A stretch of DNA of 64,000 bases from Nitrospira sp. (GCA_024998565.1 JACOEM010000001.1:1-64000); one strand, 5' to 3'; positions 51,641 through 61,666 are shown, numbered from the stretch's first letter. Notes: generated by a model from the letters alone, not told the origin. Numbers and translations: made by a program.

Positions 51641-52494
51641 AGATCATTCGCACGACGCCGGCCATGGCCGACTGGAGCCGCCGACTCCATCGAGAAGGCG
51701 TCACGATCGGATTCGTGCCGACGATGGGAGCCTTACACGAAGGGCACCGCGCCTTGATCCGTGCCGCCCGACTGGCCTGCGACGCTGTTGTAGTAAGCAT
51801 CTTTGTAAACCCGACACAATTCGGGCCGACGGAAGACCTTTCGAAATATCCACGCCAGCTTCGACTCGATCAAGCGCTGTGCCGAAAGGAAGGTGTGGAT
51901 GCCATCTTCGCCCCCACTGCCCAGACGATGTATCCGGCCGGCGCTCAAACGGTTGTGACCGTCCCGGGGATAGCCCGGCGCTGGGAAGGGGAAGCGCGAC
52001 CGCACCATTTTCAAGGCGTGGCCACGGTCGTCACCAAATTGCTGTCCCTGGTCCAGCCCGACAAGACGTGGTTCGGTCAAAAAGACTATCAGCAAGCCGC
52101 CCTGGTGCAACAACTCGTGAAGGATCTCAACTTGCCCGGGCGTCCCATTGTCCATCCGACCGTGCGGGAGGCCGACGGGCTGGCCCTCAGTTCGCGCAAT
52201 GTCTATCTGTCGAGTTCAGAGCGGCAGGCGGCGCCTGTGCTTTCTCGTGCACTCCAGACCGGCATAGCGGCAATTCGTGCCGGAGAACGGAATGCAGCCC
52301 GCATTCAGCGTCACATGCTACGCGTGACCGCGACAGAACCTCTCGCGACGGTGGAGTACCTTGCAGTCTGTGATCCCATGACTCTCGAACCGCTCTCCCT
52401 GCTCAACCGACACGCAGTCCTGCTCGGGGCCATCCGCATCGGAAAGGTACGCCTCCTCGACAATGTGTTGACGTCATTGCGCCGCAAGCCCTGA
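51637..52494 (+). CDS. panC: pantothenate synthetase
   Basis: 285 residues beginning with a GTG that overlaps the folK stop. Motifs are FVPTMGALHEGHRALI with the HIGH-like signature, FVNPTQF, HFQGVATVVTKLL, FGQKDYQQ and GLALSSRNVYLS. PanC joins pantoate and beta-alanine with ATP to form pantothenate for coenzyme A. Length is normal. Confidence 0.93.
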   Translation: MKIIRTTPAMADWSRRLHREGVTIGFVPTMGALHEGHRALIRAARLACDAVVVSIFVNPTQFGPTEDLSKYPRQLRLDQALCRKEGVDAIFAPTAQTMYPAGAQTVVTVPGIARRWEGEARPHHFQGVATVVTKLLSLVQPDKTWFGQKDYQQAALVQQLVKDLNLPGRPIVHPTVREADGLALSSRNVYLSSSERQAAPVLSRALQTGIAAIRAGERNAARIQRHMLRVTATEPLATVEYLAVCDPMTLEPLSLLNRHAVLLGAIRIGKVRLLDNVLTSLRRKP

Positions 52495-52585
52495 CATCGA
52501 CGCTTCATGCGTAATCGCAGCCCGACGTACGGAAGGAGGCGGCACTCACGCGAATGGCATGAATTTGAAGTGAACCGTGTGATGA

Positions 52586-53095
52586 TTACGCGCTGACGCG
52601 GGGAGGCGTTTGTTGATGTGCGAGGAGTTCGAGAACGAGCTGGCCCATGCGCTGTTTATCATCAGGCTCAAACTCCAAAAACTTCACCCCGATCGATAGC
52701 GGCTGGATGGAGCAAATCATGGCGGCATCGACTTTGATATCGGGCTGGCCGGCAGGCGCATGCACGACCAGCTTCACGAACGTGCCCCGCGGAAGTGAGG
52801 AGGAGGCTAGCAACGTACAGCCGCCCATTGAGATATCGGTGATCACCCCCCCGACCGCCGGCTGGTCCAGGATCAGCGACGCGGCGAAATTCGCCCGCAA
52901 TCGTCTGTACTCACGCCGGTCAAACTCCTGGGAGGTCTGCCGTTTACCAGGCCGGCGGGCCTGGAAGCGAGCCGTGCAGAGCTGACAACGAACATGAAAG
53001 ATGGACAAGCGGTTCAGCGTCTTCTCCATCAGATTCGTCCCGGATGTCACTCTGACACAGGGCGTGCCGCACGCCGGACAATACAGCTCTTTCAT
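52586..53095 (-). CDS. PilZ-domain protein with N-terminal zinc ribbon
   Basis: 169 residues. Two Cys pairs (CPAC near residue 6 and CQLC near residue 37) form a probable zinc ribbon. The PilZ domain follows with RREYRRLR (RxxxR) at about 60 and DISMGGCTLL, the two c-di-GMP-binding motifs. It should bind cyclic di-GMP; its target is unknown. It is the last gene of the rmuC-mazG unit, one base from the mazG stop. Confidence 0.86.
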   Translation of the reverse strand: MKELYCPACGTPCVRVTSGTNLMEKTLNRLSIFHVRCQLCTARFQARRPGKRQTSQEFDRREYRRLRANFAASLILDQPAVGGVITDISMGGCTLLASSSLPRGTFVKLVVHAPAGQPDIKVDAAMICSIQPLSIGVKFLEFEPDDKQRMGQLVLELLAHQQTPPRVSA

Positions 53096-53096
53096 G

Positions 53097-53525
53097 CTAC
53101 GACTCTGACTCCTGCATTCTTCTGCCTACTTGCGATCTGCCCGCCGAACGCCCGGACGATTGCGCCGCAAGCAGCGGTTCCACCTGGGCCGGAGAGTAGG
53201 TCGGTGGTTTGACCCACTTGCCGTCGGCTCGCTTGTACCCTCCGACTTTGCTCATGTTCGACCGGTGCACCTCACGAAACACCGGATCCATATCCAATCC
53301 ATAGGACACGGCGGTGCCATAGACGACATACAACAGATCCGCCAACTCCTTCGCTATTCCGGGGAGATCCTGGGCGACCATGGCCTCCTGCAGTTCTTCA
53401 AATTCTTCTTGAATGAGCCGCACCCGCAGCTGTCGGGTCGGGTCCTCCGGAAGAGAAGGCCGGTCGCTGACGGCTATATCGAACTTGCGGTGAAACTCTT
53501 CCACCATTGCCTGCGGATCCCTCAT
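53097..53525 (-). CDS. MazG-family nucleotide pyrophosphohydrolase
   Basis: 142 residues. The helices [10 protein letters not shown] and [18 protein letters not shown] carry the EExxE and ExxD metal-binding pattern of the MazG/HisE group, and [22 protein letters not shown] is the usual C-terminal part of the short members. It hydrolyses NTPs or related nucleotides to monophosphates. Its ATG overlaps the rmuC stop (ATGA). A Ser/Arg/Gln-rich tail is added at the end. Confidence 0.87.
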   Translation of the reverse strand: MRDPQAMVEEFHRKFDIAVSDRPSLPEDPTRQLRVRLIQEEFEELQEAMVAQDLPGIAKELADLLYVVYGTAVSYGLDMDPVFREVHRSNMSKVGGYKRADGKWVKPPTYSPAQVEPLLAAQSSGRSAGRSQVGRRMQESES

Positions 53526-54937
53526 CCTAACGTCCCTCTACTCTCTGCCGCACAGGCAACTCCAGTCCTTGGTTCGATGCCGGAGGCTTCCAGCAACGCA
53601 ATGTCTTTATCAGATGATATCCCGAGGTCTTTGAATTTTCTAGCTGCCGGTAGCACGCGAGACTCCAAAGATCCGACCGCCTTATTGTAGGCCCCCACGC
53701 TTCTCCCGAGCGCTTGTCCGATCTCGTTGAGGTGATCGGTAAGGACGGCCATCCGCTCGTACAATTCTTTTCCCAGTCGTCCCGCCTGCTCGGCATGTTC
53801 GTTCAACTGCTCCTGCTTCCAGCCATAGGCCACGGCGCGCAAGAGCGCCATCAGCGTCGTCGGCGTGGCGAGCACGACCCCTTGCGCAAACCCGTCTTCG
53901 ATCAGCGTCGGGTCCTGCTCCAATGCCGCCCCGAGAAATTGCTCCCCCGGCAGAAACAGGACGACAAATTCAGGCGTTTGCCCGAACTGCGTCCAGTAGG
54001 CCTTGAGACTGAGCGCATCCATTCTGGCCCGCACCTGATCGGCATGGCGGAGCAGATGCGCTTGACGCTGCCGGTCATCCTCCGCCTCATAGGCATCGAG
54101 GTAGGCGGCTAAGACCGTTTTGGCATCCACCACAATCTGCCTGCCCCCCGGCAGGTACACGACCATGTCCGGACGAATGAGTCCCTCCAACGATCCGATC
54201 GTATCCTGCTCCACAAAATCGCAATGGGCGACCATCCCCGCAAGTTCAGCGATGCGACGCAACGTCATCTCACCCCATCGTCCGCGCACGGACGGGGCCC
54301 GCAAGGCTTTCACCAGATTACCGGTTTCCTGCTGAAGCCGCTGGTGCGATTCGGCCATGAATCTCAACTGCTGGTCAAGGCCTCCATATTCTCGCTGCCG
54401 AACCTGTTCAGCCTGCTGCAGTTGTTCTTGATATCGCTGGAGCGATTCCTCCAAGGGCTTGACCAGTTCGCCGATGGCTTGCTGCCGCTGCGACAACTCG
54501 CCTTTGGCCTCCGCCTGCAAGGTGGCAAACGACGTGCGCGCGAGGTCTAAAAACGCCTCATTGTTCTGCTTCAGTGCCTGGCCAGACAGGGCCTCGAATG
54601 AGTCGTGGAGTTCTTGCCGTGCCTGCGCCAGCAGCGCCTTCTGGTCCTCCAAACTGCGGGCGACCTCTTCTATGCGGGTTTCGGCTTTGGTCCGGCCCTG
54701 CTGCGACTCGGCGAGCGCGTCGCGCAACTGTCCCATCTCCGACTGCTGATCATCCACTCGCTGCTGCAGCGACGCCGCCACAGCATCGGCGCGCTGCGCG
54801 CGCTCTCCGCTCTCAAGCAACCGGGCATGGTGGCGTGATTGGACACGAACGGTCACCCACCATCCGGCCACCAGAACGCCCACGGCGAGACCAACGGCGG
54901 TGCCGACCAAAAACGTTGGGGAAGTGAGGTCGATCAT
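53522..54937 (-). CDS. rmuC: DNA recombination protein RmuC
   Basis: 471 residues: a transmembrane helix at 8-28, a long coiled coil (about 35-215), and the RmuC nuclease-like domain ([77 protein letters not shown]). RmuC limits inversion between short inverted repeats. AGGGAAG lies before the ATG. It leads an operon with mazG and the PilZ gene. Confidence 0.92.
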   Translation of the reverse strand: MIDLTSPTFLVGTAVGLAVGVLVAGWWVTVRVQSRHHARLLESGERAQRADAVAASLQQRVDDQQSEMGQLRDALAESQQGRTKAETRIEEVARSLEDQKALLAQARQELHDSFEALSGQALKQNNEAFLDLARTSFATLQAEAKGELSQRQQAIGELVKPLEESLQRYQEQLQQAEQVRQREYGGLDQQLRFMAESHQRLQQETGNLVKALRAPSVRGRWGEMTLRRIAELAGMVAHCDFVEQDTIGSLEGLIRPDMVVYLPGGRQIVVDAKTVLAAYLDAYEAEDDRQRQAHLLRHADQVRARMDALSLKAYWTQFGQTPEFVVLFLPGEQFLGAALEQDPTLIEDGFAQGVVLATPTTLMALLRAVAYGWKQEQLNEHAEQAGRLGKELYERMAVLTDHLNEIGQALGRSVGAYNKAVGSLESRVLPAARKFKDLGISSDKDIALLEASGIEPRTGVACAAESRGTLG

Positions 54938-55032
54938 GGCGCTTCCCTACGAATGCACCGACTGACTGGAAATCCATTCACCTAACTGTTGTAGGGAAAT
55001 CGCGTAGAGGGTACGAGAATCCAGGAGAAACG

Positions 55033-57663
55033 TCAAGAGACCAATCGACTGATGCGGCCTGTGGAACTTGCAAATTCGACCTGTTCATTTTCGCGCAATA
55101 GACTGGTGGCATATGGCACATTGACCAGGACCGGAAGGCCGTATTCACGAGCGATGATCGCCCCGTGCGAGAGGGTTCCTCCCATTTCGGCGATGAGACC
55201 GGCCGCCATTCCGAATAAGGGGGCCATCCCGGGATCGATCACCGGAACAACGAGAATGTCTCCCGCCCGCACCCGTGCCCAATCCGCCGTCGACCGAACA
55301 AGCCGGACCGGTCCTTTGGCAACCCCGGCACTGATGGCAATACCCCGCAACATGCCTTCCCGTCCCTGATCGCTTGACCGGACCCCCTGCTCGACGACCG
55401 CTTCCCAGTCCCGAATGGTGTCGGGCACCTGCAAGGTCTCATGCTGCAGCCGTTCCTCGCGGCGCCGACGCACGAGGCTCTGCCAATCACGACATGCGCC
55501 ATCAAGCAGGGCGATACGTTCATCCAACGTGAGATAAAACACATCGTCCCGCATGGCGAGGCGTCCGCGTTCCACCATTCGTTCACCGAGACGAAGCAAC
55601 AGATGGCGGGCTGCCGTGGAGTAATACATCAGGTGATGGCGATTCGCCTCTCGCAGGACACAGAAGCGACTGAGCCTCCGATACCACCAACGGAACACGA
55701 GCCACCGATGGCGCCGCCAGCCGAATCGTCGGGCGATCTCACCGAGCGCCTGCTCGCGTCGCTGAGCCTGACGGGAAAGCATTTCTTGAGGTGGTGTCGT
55801 CACGCCGGCCCGCACCTGTGCCTGCAACAGGGCCAGCACGCCATCAGGCTGGTCTGCAATCCGCGGGGACATGATGTCTGACTCTCCGACTGCACGATGC
55901 CCGTACTCGGCTAAGTACTGATCAAACAGCCGCAGGAACTCCGTCCCCTGAATCGCCTCCCGATACCCACGCGCCGTCCACTCGTCCAAGCAAAACCATC
56001 GTCGAACCGTCTCTTCTTGCTGTGCAACCACGACAAGCTCTGCCAGCCTGACAATTTGGGAGGCACTGATGACGGTTCCCTGCCCCTGTAACGCCCCATT
56101 GAGCAACTCTCGCCAGTCTGAGCCAAGCCAGCCCGGAAGCACCGTCCCCATGGCCTGAAGACTCTGCGCCACTCCGCCCGCGATTGCGAAGGTCACCTCA
56201 TGATCGTCGAGCCACTGCCCAATGCGATCGAGGGTTGCGGCCAGTTCCTGCACCGACAGATTGTGGATGCGATCGTAGCGGTAGCGTTCCGCCATGGCCT
56301 TCATGACGGCAAAGTTCTTCGGCCCCTGCTTCGCAGCCTTACGCCACTCCCGCATCATGCCGACTCCGGCACGAACAAGCGCGAGCGCCCCCAGCGGCCG
56401 AACCGACGGGGTAAACATCACGGGCTCACCGCCCATCTGTTCGGTTAAGAACGCCGGATTTCCGTGAAGCTGCATGACCAAGGTGTAAAACAGCGTGACA
56501 TTGAGATAGGGACGTCCATGAAGCACACGAACCGACGAGAGCCCCTCGGGAACCGTGCAACCAAGCCGGCGATAGGGGGTGACGATGTAGGCCTTCATGA
56601 ATCGCTCGAGAAACGACAGCCCCAACGGGCTGGGTAATTCCGGCAGGGTTTCTTTGAAATTGGCCCGCGTCCATTCACATTCGTCATTGGTCAGAGAGGG
56701 CCACGATCGAACGGCGGTAATCGGACGGGCCTGCACGATCCAGAGTCGCTCCACCTCCCACACCCATTCGAGGTCGACGGGTTGACGAAACGCGCCTTCA
56801 ATTTCCTTCGACATCCGCGCCAACTCGAACAGCTGTTTGTCTGTCAGACAAGACTGCCGTTGTTCGGATTCTGGAATCGACGCCTCCTGCACACCTCCAG
56901 GTGAGGCCGCCAGCTTCTTCCGCTTTTGAGCGAGCATGCGTCGTCGTATGCGGAACGGTCGATGATTGTCATCGTAAACCTCCACCACATACTGATCCGG
57001 CGTCACCTCTCCAGTGACCAGAGAGAGGGCCAGTCCTGGCACGGCATTGATCGATACCTGAGACGTTCGACCTGTGACGGGGTGAATTGAGTATGCCACG
57101 CCTGCCGCCTGTGCGCTGAGCATGGGTTGAATGACGACAGCCATGGCGGGACAAGGCCGGTCGGCGCCTGAGCGACACAGATACTGAATCACCCGTTCGC
57201 TCCACAACGAAATCCAGCAATCGCGGATGGATTGCAGCACAGCCGCCGGGGGCACGCCCAGAGTCGTGCGGTACAGACCGGCGGCGCTCATATCCGCAGC
57301 ATCCTCATTCGTGGCGGAGGACCGGACGGCCCAGCGTGTCGAGGAATCGCCGGCCAGCCCTGTCAGTCGCGTTTCCAGATCGGCCGGGAATCCTGTCGGC
57401 CAGGGCTGCTCCAGCAAGAGCCGCTGAATTCGCGCCAGCTCCTGTGCCCGTTGCTCCACTGACAAGCCGGGCAGTTTCGTCCAGATCGTCGGCGCATCGA
57501 CCCCGGCCTGACCCAGGCCGTATTGATAGACTGCGGTCGTCACGCACAGCCCCTTCGGCACAGGAAAGCCGGCCGTGAGTACCTTCGTCAAGCCCGCAGC
57601 CTTGCCGCCGACAAGATAGAGCGCACTGCTCTCATCCAGAGAGAGAATGAACGGATCAGCCAT
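55033..57663 (-). CDS. Rph/PEP-synthase-like ATP-grasp phosphotransferase
   Basis: 876 residues. An N-terminal PPDK-type ATP-grasp domain (GGKAAGLTKVL, WAVRSSATNEDAADMSAAGLYRT, VDLEWVWEVERLWIVQARP) is followed by a long helical middle domain and a C-terminal swivel domain with phosphohistidine His833 in GGTLSHGAIIAREYGLPVLV. The PEP-binding TIM barrel of true PEP synthase is absent. This order matches rifampicin phosphotransferase, where the middle domain binds the drug. The actual substrate here is unknown. It has its own promoter, eight bases before the ATG, inside an operon. Confidence 0.85.
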   Translation of the reverse strand: MADPFILSLDESSALYLVGGKAAGLTKVLTAGFPVPKGLCVTTAVYQYGLGQAGVDAPTIWTKLPGLSVEQRAQELARIQRLLLEQPWPTGFPADLETRLTGLAGDSSTRWAVRSSATNEDAADMSAAGLYRTTLGVPPAAVLQSIRDCWISLWSERVIQYLCRSGADRPCPAMAVVIQPMLSAQAAGVAYSIHPVTGRTSQVSINAVPGLALSLVTGEVTPDQYVVEVYDDNHRPFRIRRRMLAQKRKKLAASPGGVQEASIPESEQRQSCLTDKQLFELARMSKEIEGAFRQPVDLEWVWEVERLWIVQARPITAVRSWPSLTNDECEWTRANFKETLPELPSPLGLSFLERFMKAYIVTPYRRLGCTVPEGLSSVRVLHGRPYLNVTLFYTLVMQLHGNPAFLTEQMGGEPVMFTPSVRPLGALALVRAGVGMMREWRKAAKQGPKNFAVMKAMAERYRYDRIHNLSVQELAATLDRIGQWLDDHEVTFAIAGGVAQSLQAMGTVLPGWLGSDWRELLNGALQGQGTVISASQIVRLAELVVVAQQEETVRRWFCLDEWTARGYREAIQGTEFLRLFDQYLAEYGHRAVGESDIMSPRIADQPDGVLALLQAQVRAGVTTPPQEMLSRQAQRREQALGEIARRFGWRRHRWLVFRWWYRRLSRFCVLREANRHHLMYYSTAARHLLLRLGERMVERGRLAMRDDVFYLTLDERIALLDGACRDWQSLVRRRREERLQHETLQVPDTIRDWEAVVEQGVRSSDQGREGMLRGIAISAGVAKGPVRLVRSTADWARVRAGDILVVPVIDPGMAPLFGMAAGLIAEMGGTLSHGAIIAREYGLPVLVNVPYATSLLRENEQVEFASSTGRISRLVS

Positions 57664-57671
57664 AGAGGGGG

Positions 57672-57701
57672 ATACTAGCTAGAGTGCGAGGAGGAGGTAA
57701 A
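57672..57701 (-). promoter_or_regulatory. promoter abutting the Rph-like gene (leaderless)
   Basis: On the minus strand TTTACC (57701-57696), 18 bases and TAGTAT (57677-57672) are followed by eight bases, CCCCCTCT, and the ATG at 57663. There is no Shine-Dalgarno. The -10 overlaps the glycerate kinase stop region. Confidence 0.5.
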
Positions 57702-59019
57702 GATCGTTCACATTGGTTCCGGTCGGACCAGTCACAATATGAGCACGGAGTTTCTTGAAGCACGGATAGGCATCGTTGTTCTGAAGTGCGCTGAGCAGAT
57801 CCAGCTTAGCGCGCCGAGCCCGCGCAACCGTTTCCCCGTTTACCACCGCGCCTGCGACGGAGGTCGGTCCGTCTGTGCCGTCAGTAGCAAACCCTGCCAC
57901 CCACACATCAGGCAACCCGGCAATCTCCAATGCCGATGCCAAGGCGAACTCCTGAGCTCGCCCGCCCTTTCCCTGCCCTCGAATCGTCACCGTGGGCTCC
58001 CCTCCGGCGATGACACAACAGGGACGAGCCATAGGGCGACCATGCGACGCAATCTCCCGGGCCATCGCGCCGAAAAACTTGGCGAGCTCGCGAGCCTCCC
58101 CTGTCACGGTAGTGGAAAGGACAAGCGTCTGTAGCCGCTTCCCCTTCGCGGCCTTCACGACGGCATCGACAGCTGCGCGATTATCCCCGATGAGCAGATT
58201 GTCCACACGGCGAAAGAGTGCGGCGCCGGCTTTGGGAGTTTCGGGCAGGGTCTTCTTCATGCCCGCCTCCAGGCGTCGAAGTACCGATGCCGGAACTTTT
58301 CTGGCAACCTCGTATTGCTCCAGTATCCGCCAGGCGTCCCGAAATGTTGTGGGGTCAGGCGCGGTGGGACCAGACCCGATTGTACCAAGATCGTTCCCGA
58401 TCACATCCGAGAGGATCACACTCGCCACACGCGCAGAAGTCGCTGCAGCAAGCTGCCCGCCTTTTACGCAAGACAAGTGCTTGCGAACCGCATTCATTTC
58501 TTGAATGGTCGCCCCGGACCGCAACAGCAACTTGGTCGTCAGCTGCTTGTCCTTGAGGGTGATCCCTGCAGTCGGGGAGGGAAGGAGACTCGAGGCACCG
58601 CCTGACAAGAGGACAATCAGCAGGTCGTCCGATTTCAGCGTCCCGATCAATGTCATGATCGCACGGCTGGCCCGGATCCCCGCCTCATCCGGAACCGGAT
58701 GCCCGGCTTCCAGGATGCGAATTTTCTTCGTCGGAGCACCATGCCCGTATTTCACCACGACCAGTCCGGTGTCGATCCTCGCTCCCACCTGCCGCTCCAA
58801 CGCCTGAGCCATGCGCCCCGACGCCTTCCCGGCCCCGACCACGACAAGTCGCTGATGTTGTGAAAGAGGATAGCGCTGCGAACCGATGGTGAGTTGCCCG
58901 CGCCGGAAGCGGACCTGACGGCACACCGCCGCGTAAGGATCGACGGCCTGAAGTCCCGCACGAAACAGTGCTTCGAAGAGGGCTCGTGCCCTGGGCTGCG
59001 AGACTCCGGCTTGTATCAT
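57679..59019 (-). CDS. glycerate 2-kinase (GckA/TtuD, MOFRL type)
   Basis: About 446 residues from the ATG at 59019. The DUF4147 part has VVVGAGKASGRMAQAL, GHPVPDEAGI, LLSGGASSLLPSP and VRKHLSCVKGGQLA, and the MOFRL part has IAGGEPTVTIRGQGKGGRAQEFAL and GFATDGTDGPTSVAGAVV. The enzyme phosphorylates D-glycerate to 2-phosphoglycerate, feeding gluconeogenesis. It starts five bases after the transglycosylase stop. The product can become PEP by enolase; whether that matters to the next gene is only a guess. Confidence 0.9.
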   Translation of the reverse strand: MIQAGVSQPRARALFEALFRAGLQAVDPYAAVCRQVRFRRGQLTIGSQRYPLSQHQRLVVVGAGKASGRMAQALERQVGARIDTGLVVVKYGHGAPTKKIRILEAGHPVPDEAGIRASRAIMTLIGTLKSDDLLIVLLSGGASSLLPSPTAGITLKDKQLTTKLLLRSGATIQEMNAVRKHLSCVKGGQLAAATSARVASVILSDVIGNDLGTIGSGPTAPDPTTFRDAWRILEQYEVARKVPASVLRRLEAGMKKTLPETPKAGAALFRRVDNLLIGDNRAAVDAVVKAAKGKRLQTLVLSTTVTGEARELAKFFGAMAREIASHGRPMARPCCVIAGGEPTVTIRGQGKGGRAQEFALASALEIAGLPDVWVAGFATDGTDGPTSVAGAVVNGETVARARRAKLDLLSALQNNDAYPCFKKLRAHIVTGPTGTNVNDLYLLLAL

Positions 59020-59024
59020 GGGGA

Positions 59025-60104
59025 CTATGGGAGCTTGTCTTGCTTGAAACAACGATTCGGACAGGTCTGTCGCGGCACCTTAACCTGGTAGGTGCCCTTT
59101 GGCAAGTAGTCCTTCGTGAATTCCGGATTCAACATCTTCAATTCAAGAAAATAGGTTCCATATTCCTCGGCGATCGCCGTGAGGCGGCGTTGCGGCTCCT
59201 TGATCGTGACCGTCACCGTTTCTGTTTCAAGCGGAGGATACAGATCCTTCTTGGTCAGGCCAAGATACTTCTCCGGCTGGGAATAGATTTCTTTCGCCGC
59301 AATGATGCGCGCCACATATCGCATGGTCTCTCGTGGACCGTGCATGCGCCAGTAGTCATTGATCTTCTGTTCTTTGATCAATTTCCGCACGCGGTCTTCA
59401 CCGGCGTTGTAGGACGCCATCGCCAGAAACCAATCTCCCTGATACAGATCCCGCAGGTACCGTAGATACTTGATGGCGGCTTCGGTGGACATTTCAAGAT
59501 TGCGGCGTTCATCCAGCCAGCGTTCGTTATGAAGTTTATACCGGCGCCCTGTGGAATTAATGAACTGCCAGGGACCTGATGCCTTGGCCCGCGAATAGGC
59601 GGCCGCGATACACTTGCTCTCGACCAGCAACATATATTTCAAGTCATCCGGCAATCCGGCCTCAGCCAGCTGTTTCTCAGCCGGCGCAAAACATCGCCCT
59701 GTCCGTTTCGCCAGAATGATGCTTTCACCTTGATCCTCGAGGAACTGATAGAACTCGTACTCGATCCGCTCACGCACCTGCCAGTTGTCCAACGGAATCG
59801 CTTGCCCGGCGAACGTCAGCTTATCGGGCAGCTTGAAGGAGCTGAGGAAAAAGCGCTCTCCCTCCCGTTTGATTTCGGGAAGGATGACCAATCGGTCTTC
59901 AAGCTCAGGCACCAACTCCGACTCGCCCGGCGGCGCGCCCGGTACCTGATCGGACTCCTGGGTGCTCCGGCTCTCCTCCAGCTTAGCGCCGGCCGATGCG
60001 GCAGAATTCGATTCCGCCGATAGAACCGGCATGGCGAGCGACAGTCCGAACAGCATTGTGCCGCACCCTAGAAAGGCCTGAACACTCCGCGCTTTGTTCC
60101 ACAT
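59025..60104 (-). CDS. membrane-associated lytic transglycosylase (SLT family)
   Basis: 359 residues with a signal peptide ending near LSAE. The SLT domain is plain: the catalytic Glu in YMLLVESKCIAAAYSRAKASGPWQF and the later MASYNAGEDRVRKLI. The C-terminal ~70 residues (TVTVTIKEPQRRLTAIAEEYGTYFLELKMLNPE) resemble a LysM-like segment. It cleaves peptidoglycan with formation of 1,6-anhydro-muramyl ends. AAAGGA lies ten bases before the ATG. It heads an operon with glycerate kinase and the Rph-like gene. Confidence 0.9.
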   Translation of the reverse strand: MWNKARSVQAFLGCGTMLFGLSLAMPVLSAESNSAASAGAKLEESRSTQESDQVPGAPPGESELVPELEDRLVILPEIKREGERFFLSSFKLPDKLTFAGQAIPLDNWQVRERIEYEFYQFLEDQGESIILAKRTGRCFAPAEKQLAEAGLPDDLKYMLLVESKCIAAAYSRAKASGPWQFINSTGRRYKLHNERWLDERRNLEMSTEAAIKYLRYLRDLYQGDWFLAMASYNAGEDRVRKLIKEQKINDYWRMHGPRETMRYVARIIAAKEIYSQPEKYLGLTKKDLYPPLETETVTVTIKEPQRRLTAIAEEYGTYFLELKMLNPEFTKDYLPKGTYQVKVPRQTCPNRCFKQDKLP

Positions 60105-60160
60105 GCCCCTGTTATCCTTTCGTCACGACTGATGGCTCATGCTAGCAACAAGCTCATCGG

Positions 60161-60190
60161 GGGACAAGCAACTCATGGTTTTGGTACACT
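60161..60190 (+). promoter_or_regulatory. extended -10 promoter of udgB (leaderless)
   Basis: GGGACA at 60161-60166, 18 bases and TACACT at 60185-60190 with an upstream TGN (extended -10) are followed by eight bases, TCCCGCCT, and the ATG at 60199. No Shine-Dalgarno is present. The box lies downstream of the alternative starts at 60139 and 60175, so it supports the short form. Confidence 0.5.
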
Positions 60191-60198
60191 TCCCGCCT

Positions 60199-60897
60199 AT
60201 GTCCGCACTCTCCATCCTCAATAACGACATCGTCGCCTGCACGCGCTGCCCCCGGCTGGTTGCCTACCGAGAAGCGGTGGCCAGGGATAAACGACGACAG
60301 TTCCGAGACTGGTCCTATTGGGGGAAGCCGGTCCCTGGATTCGGAGATTCCAACGCCAAGCTCTACATTTTGGGCCTCGCGCCCGCAGCGCATGGGGGAA
60401 ACCGAACCGGACGCGTATTTACCGGAGACCGTAGCGGGGATTGGCTGTACGAAGCGTTGCACCGGTTCGGGTTCGCCAACCAGGCAACATCCATCCATGC
60501 GAATGACGGCCTCACTCTCACCGACTGCTATATCGGCGCGACCGTCCGGTGCGCGCCTCCGGCAAACAAGCCGGCGCCTGATGAGTTTGCGGCCTGCCGG
60601 CCATTTGTCCTGAGCGAACTACGGCTATTGAAGCAAATGCGTGTAGTCGTCACCTTGGGCAAGATTGCATTCGATCACTATCTCAAGGCGAGCCGTGAAT
60701 TGGGACTAGCCCCACCCAGTCCGCTCCCTCTGTTCGGGCACGAGGTCGTCTACGATTTGCCTTGGGGCGTGACCTTGATCGGCTCATACCACCCCAGCCA
60801 GCAAAACACGTTCACCGGCAAGTTGACTCGCCCCATGTTCCACCGCGTTTTTCTCAAGGCCCAGCAGAAACTCGCCGGAGCATCATTGAGCGATTAG
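60199..60897 (+). CDS. udgB: family 5 uracil-DNA glycosylase (UDGb)
   Basis: About 232 residues. Four Cys, two in CTRCPRL and two further on (TDCYIGATVRC, AACRPFV), fit an iron-sulfur cluster. Motif one is GLAPAAHGGNRTGRVFTGD, which has the Ala/Ala-His of family 5 instead of the catalytic Asp or Asn of other families, and the final motif is GSYHPSQQNTFTGKLT. Family 5 removes uracil and other deaminated bases. The ATG at 60199 is supported by the promoter position. Confidence 0.9.
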   Translation: MSALSILNNDIVACTRCPRLVAYREAVARDKRRQFRDWSYWGKPVPGFGDSNAKLYILGLAPAAHGGNRTGRVFTGDRSGDWLYEALHRFGFANQATSIHANDGLTLTDCYIGATVRCAPPANKPAPDEFAACRPFVLSELRLLKQMRVVVTLGKIAFDHYLKASRELGLAPPSPLPLFGHEVVYDLPWGVTLIGSYHPSQQNTFTGKLTRPMFHRVFLKAQQKLAGASLSD

Positions 60898-60910
60898 CCG
60901 CTTCGAAAGT

Positions 60911-61558
60911 CTATTTCTTTCCCATCGCATCCCAATCGGCCAGAAACTTTTTCAGCCCAATGTCAGTCAGCGGATGCTTCACAAGCTGCTGAAACACGGC
61001 GTAAGGCATCGTGCAAATGTGCCCCCCGGCCAACGCTGCTTCGACCACGTGTTGCGGATGGCGAACGCTCGCGACTAGGACCTGCGTTTTATAATCGTAA
61101 TTCTTATAAATCGTGACGATCTGGCGAATCAGTGCCATTCCATCCGAACTCACGTCGTCGAGACGACCGATGAATGGCGAGACACACCACGCGCCCGCCT
61201 TCGCGGCCAGCAAGGCCTGCGTCGGTGAGAAGCACAAGGTGACATTCACACGAATCCCCTCTGCCGCAAGCTTCTTTGTGGCCCGAAGACCTTCCGGGAT
61301 GAGGGGCACCTTCACGACGATATTCTTGTGAACCTTGGCCAGATCTCGCCCTTCCTTGATCATGGCCTCGGATTCGACACCAACCACCTCTGCGCTGATC
61401 GGGCCATCGACCATCTTACAGATTTCGAGAAGCATTTCCTTGAAACTGCGCCCTTCCTTGGCAACAAGAGATGGATTAGTTGTCACACCGTCGATGAGGC
61501 CCAGGTTGGCACCCTCTTGGATTTCTTTCACATTGGCCGTATCAAGATAGATTTGCAT
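60911..61558 (-). CDS. tal: TalC/FSA-type short transaldolase
   Basis: 215 residues. The sequence begins [16 protein letters not shown], with [13 protein letters not shown] and the Schiff-base Lys83 in [12 protein letters not shown], then [19 protein letters not shown] and SPFIGRLDD. The short single-domain form is typical of the TalC/fructose-6-phosphate aldolase subfamily. It acts in the non-oxidative pentose phosphate pathway. AAAGGA precedes the ATG at 61558 by seven bases. It converges on udgB. Confidence 0.9.
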   Translation of the reverse strand: MQIYLDTANVKEIQEGANLGLIDGVTTNPSLVAKEGRSFKEMLLEICKMVDGPISAEVVGVESEAMIKEGRDLAKVHKNIVVKVPLIPEGLRATKKLAAEGIRVNVTLCFSPTQALLAAKAGAWCVSPFIGRLDDVSSDGMALIRQIVTIYKNYDYKTQVLVASVRHPQHVVEAALAGGHICTMPYAVFQQLVKHPLTDIGLKKFLADWDAMGKK

Positions 61559-61666
61559 TTGAAGATCCTTTCCTCGCTCTGAGCATTCGAACCCACTTTT
61601 CCTCAAGTTATTGTAGAAGCAACGCGATACCAAGGCAATAAGTCAGGGCGGTCGTGCTAGACTTGT

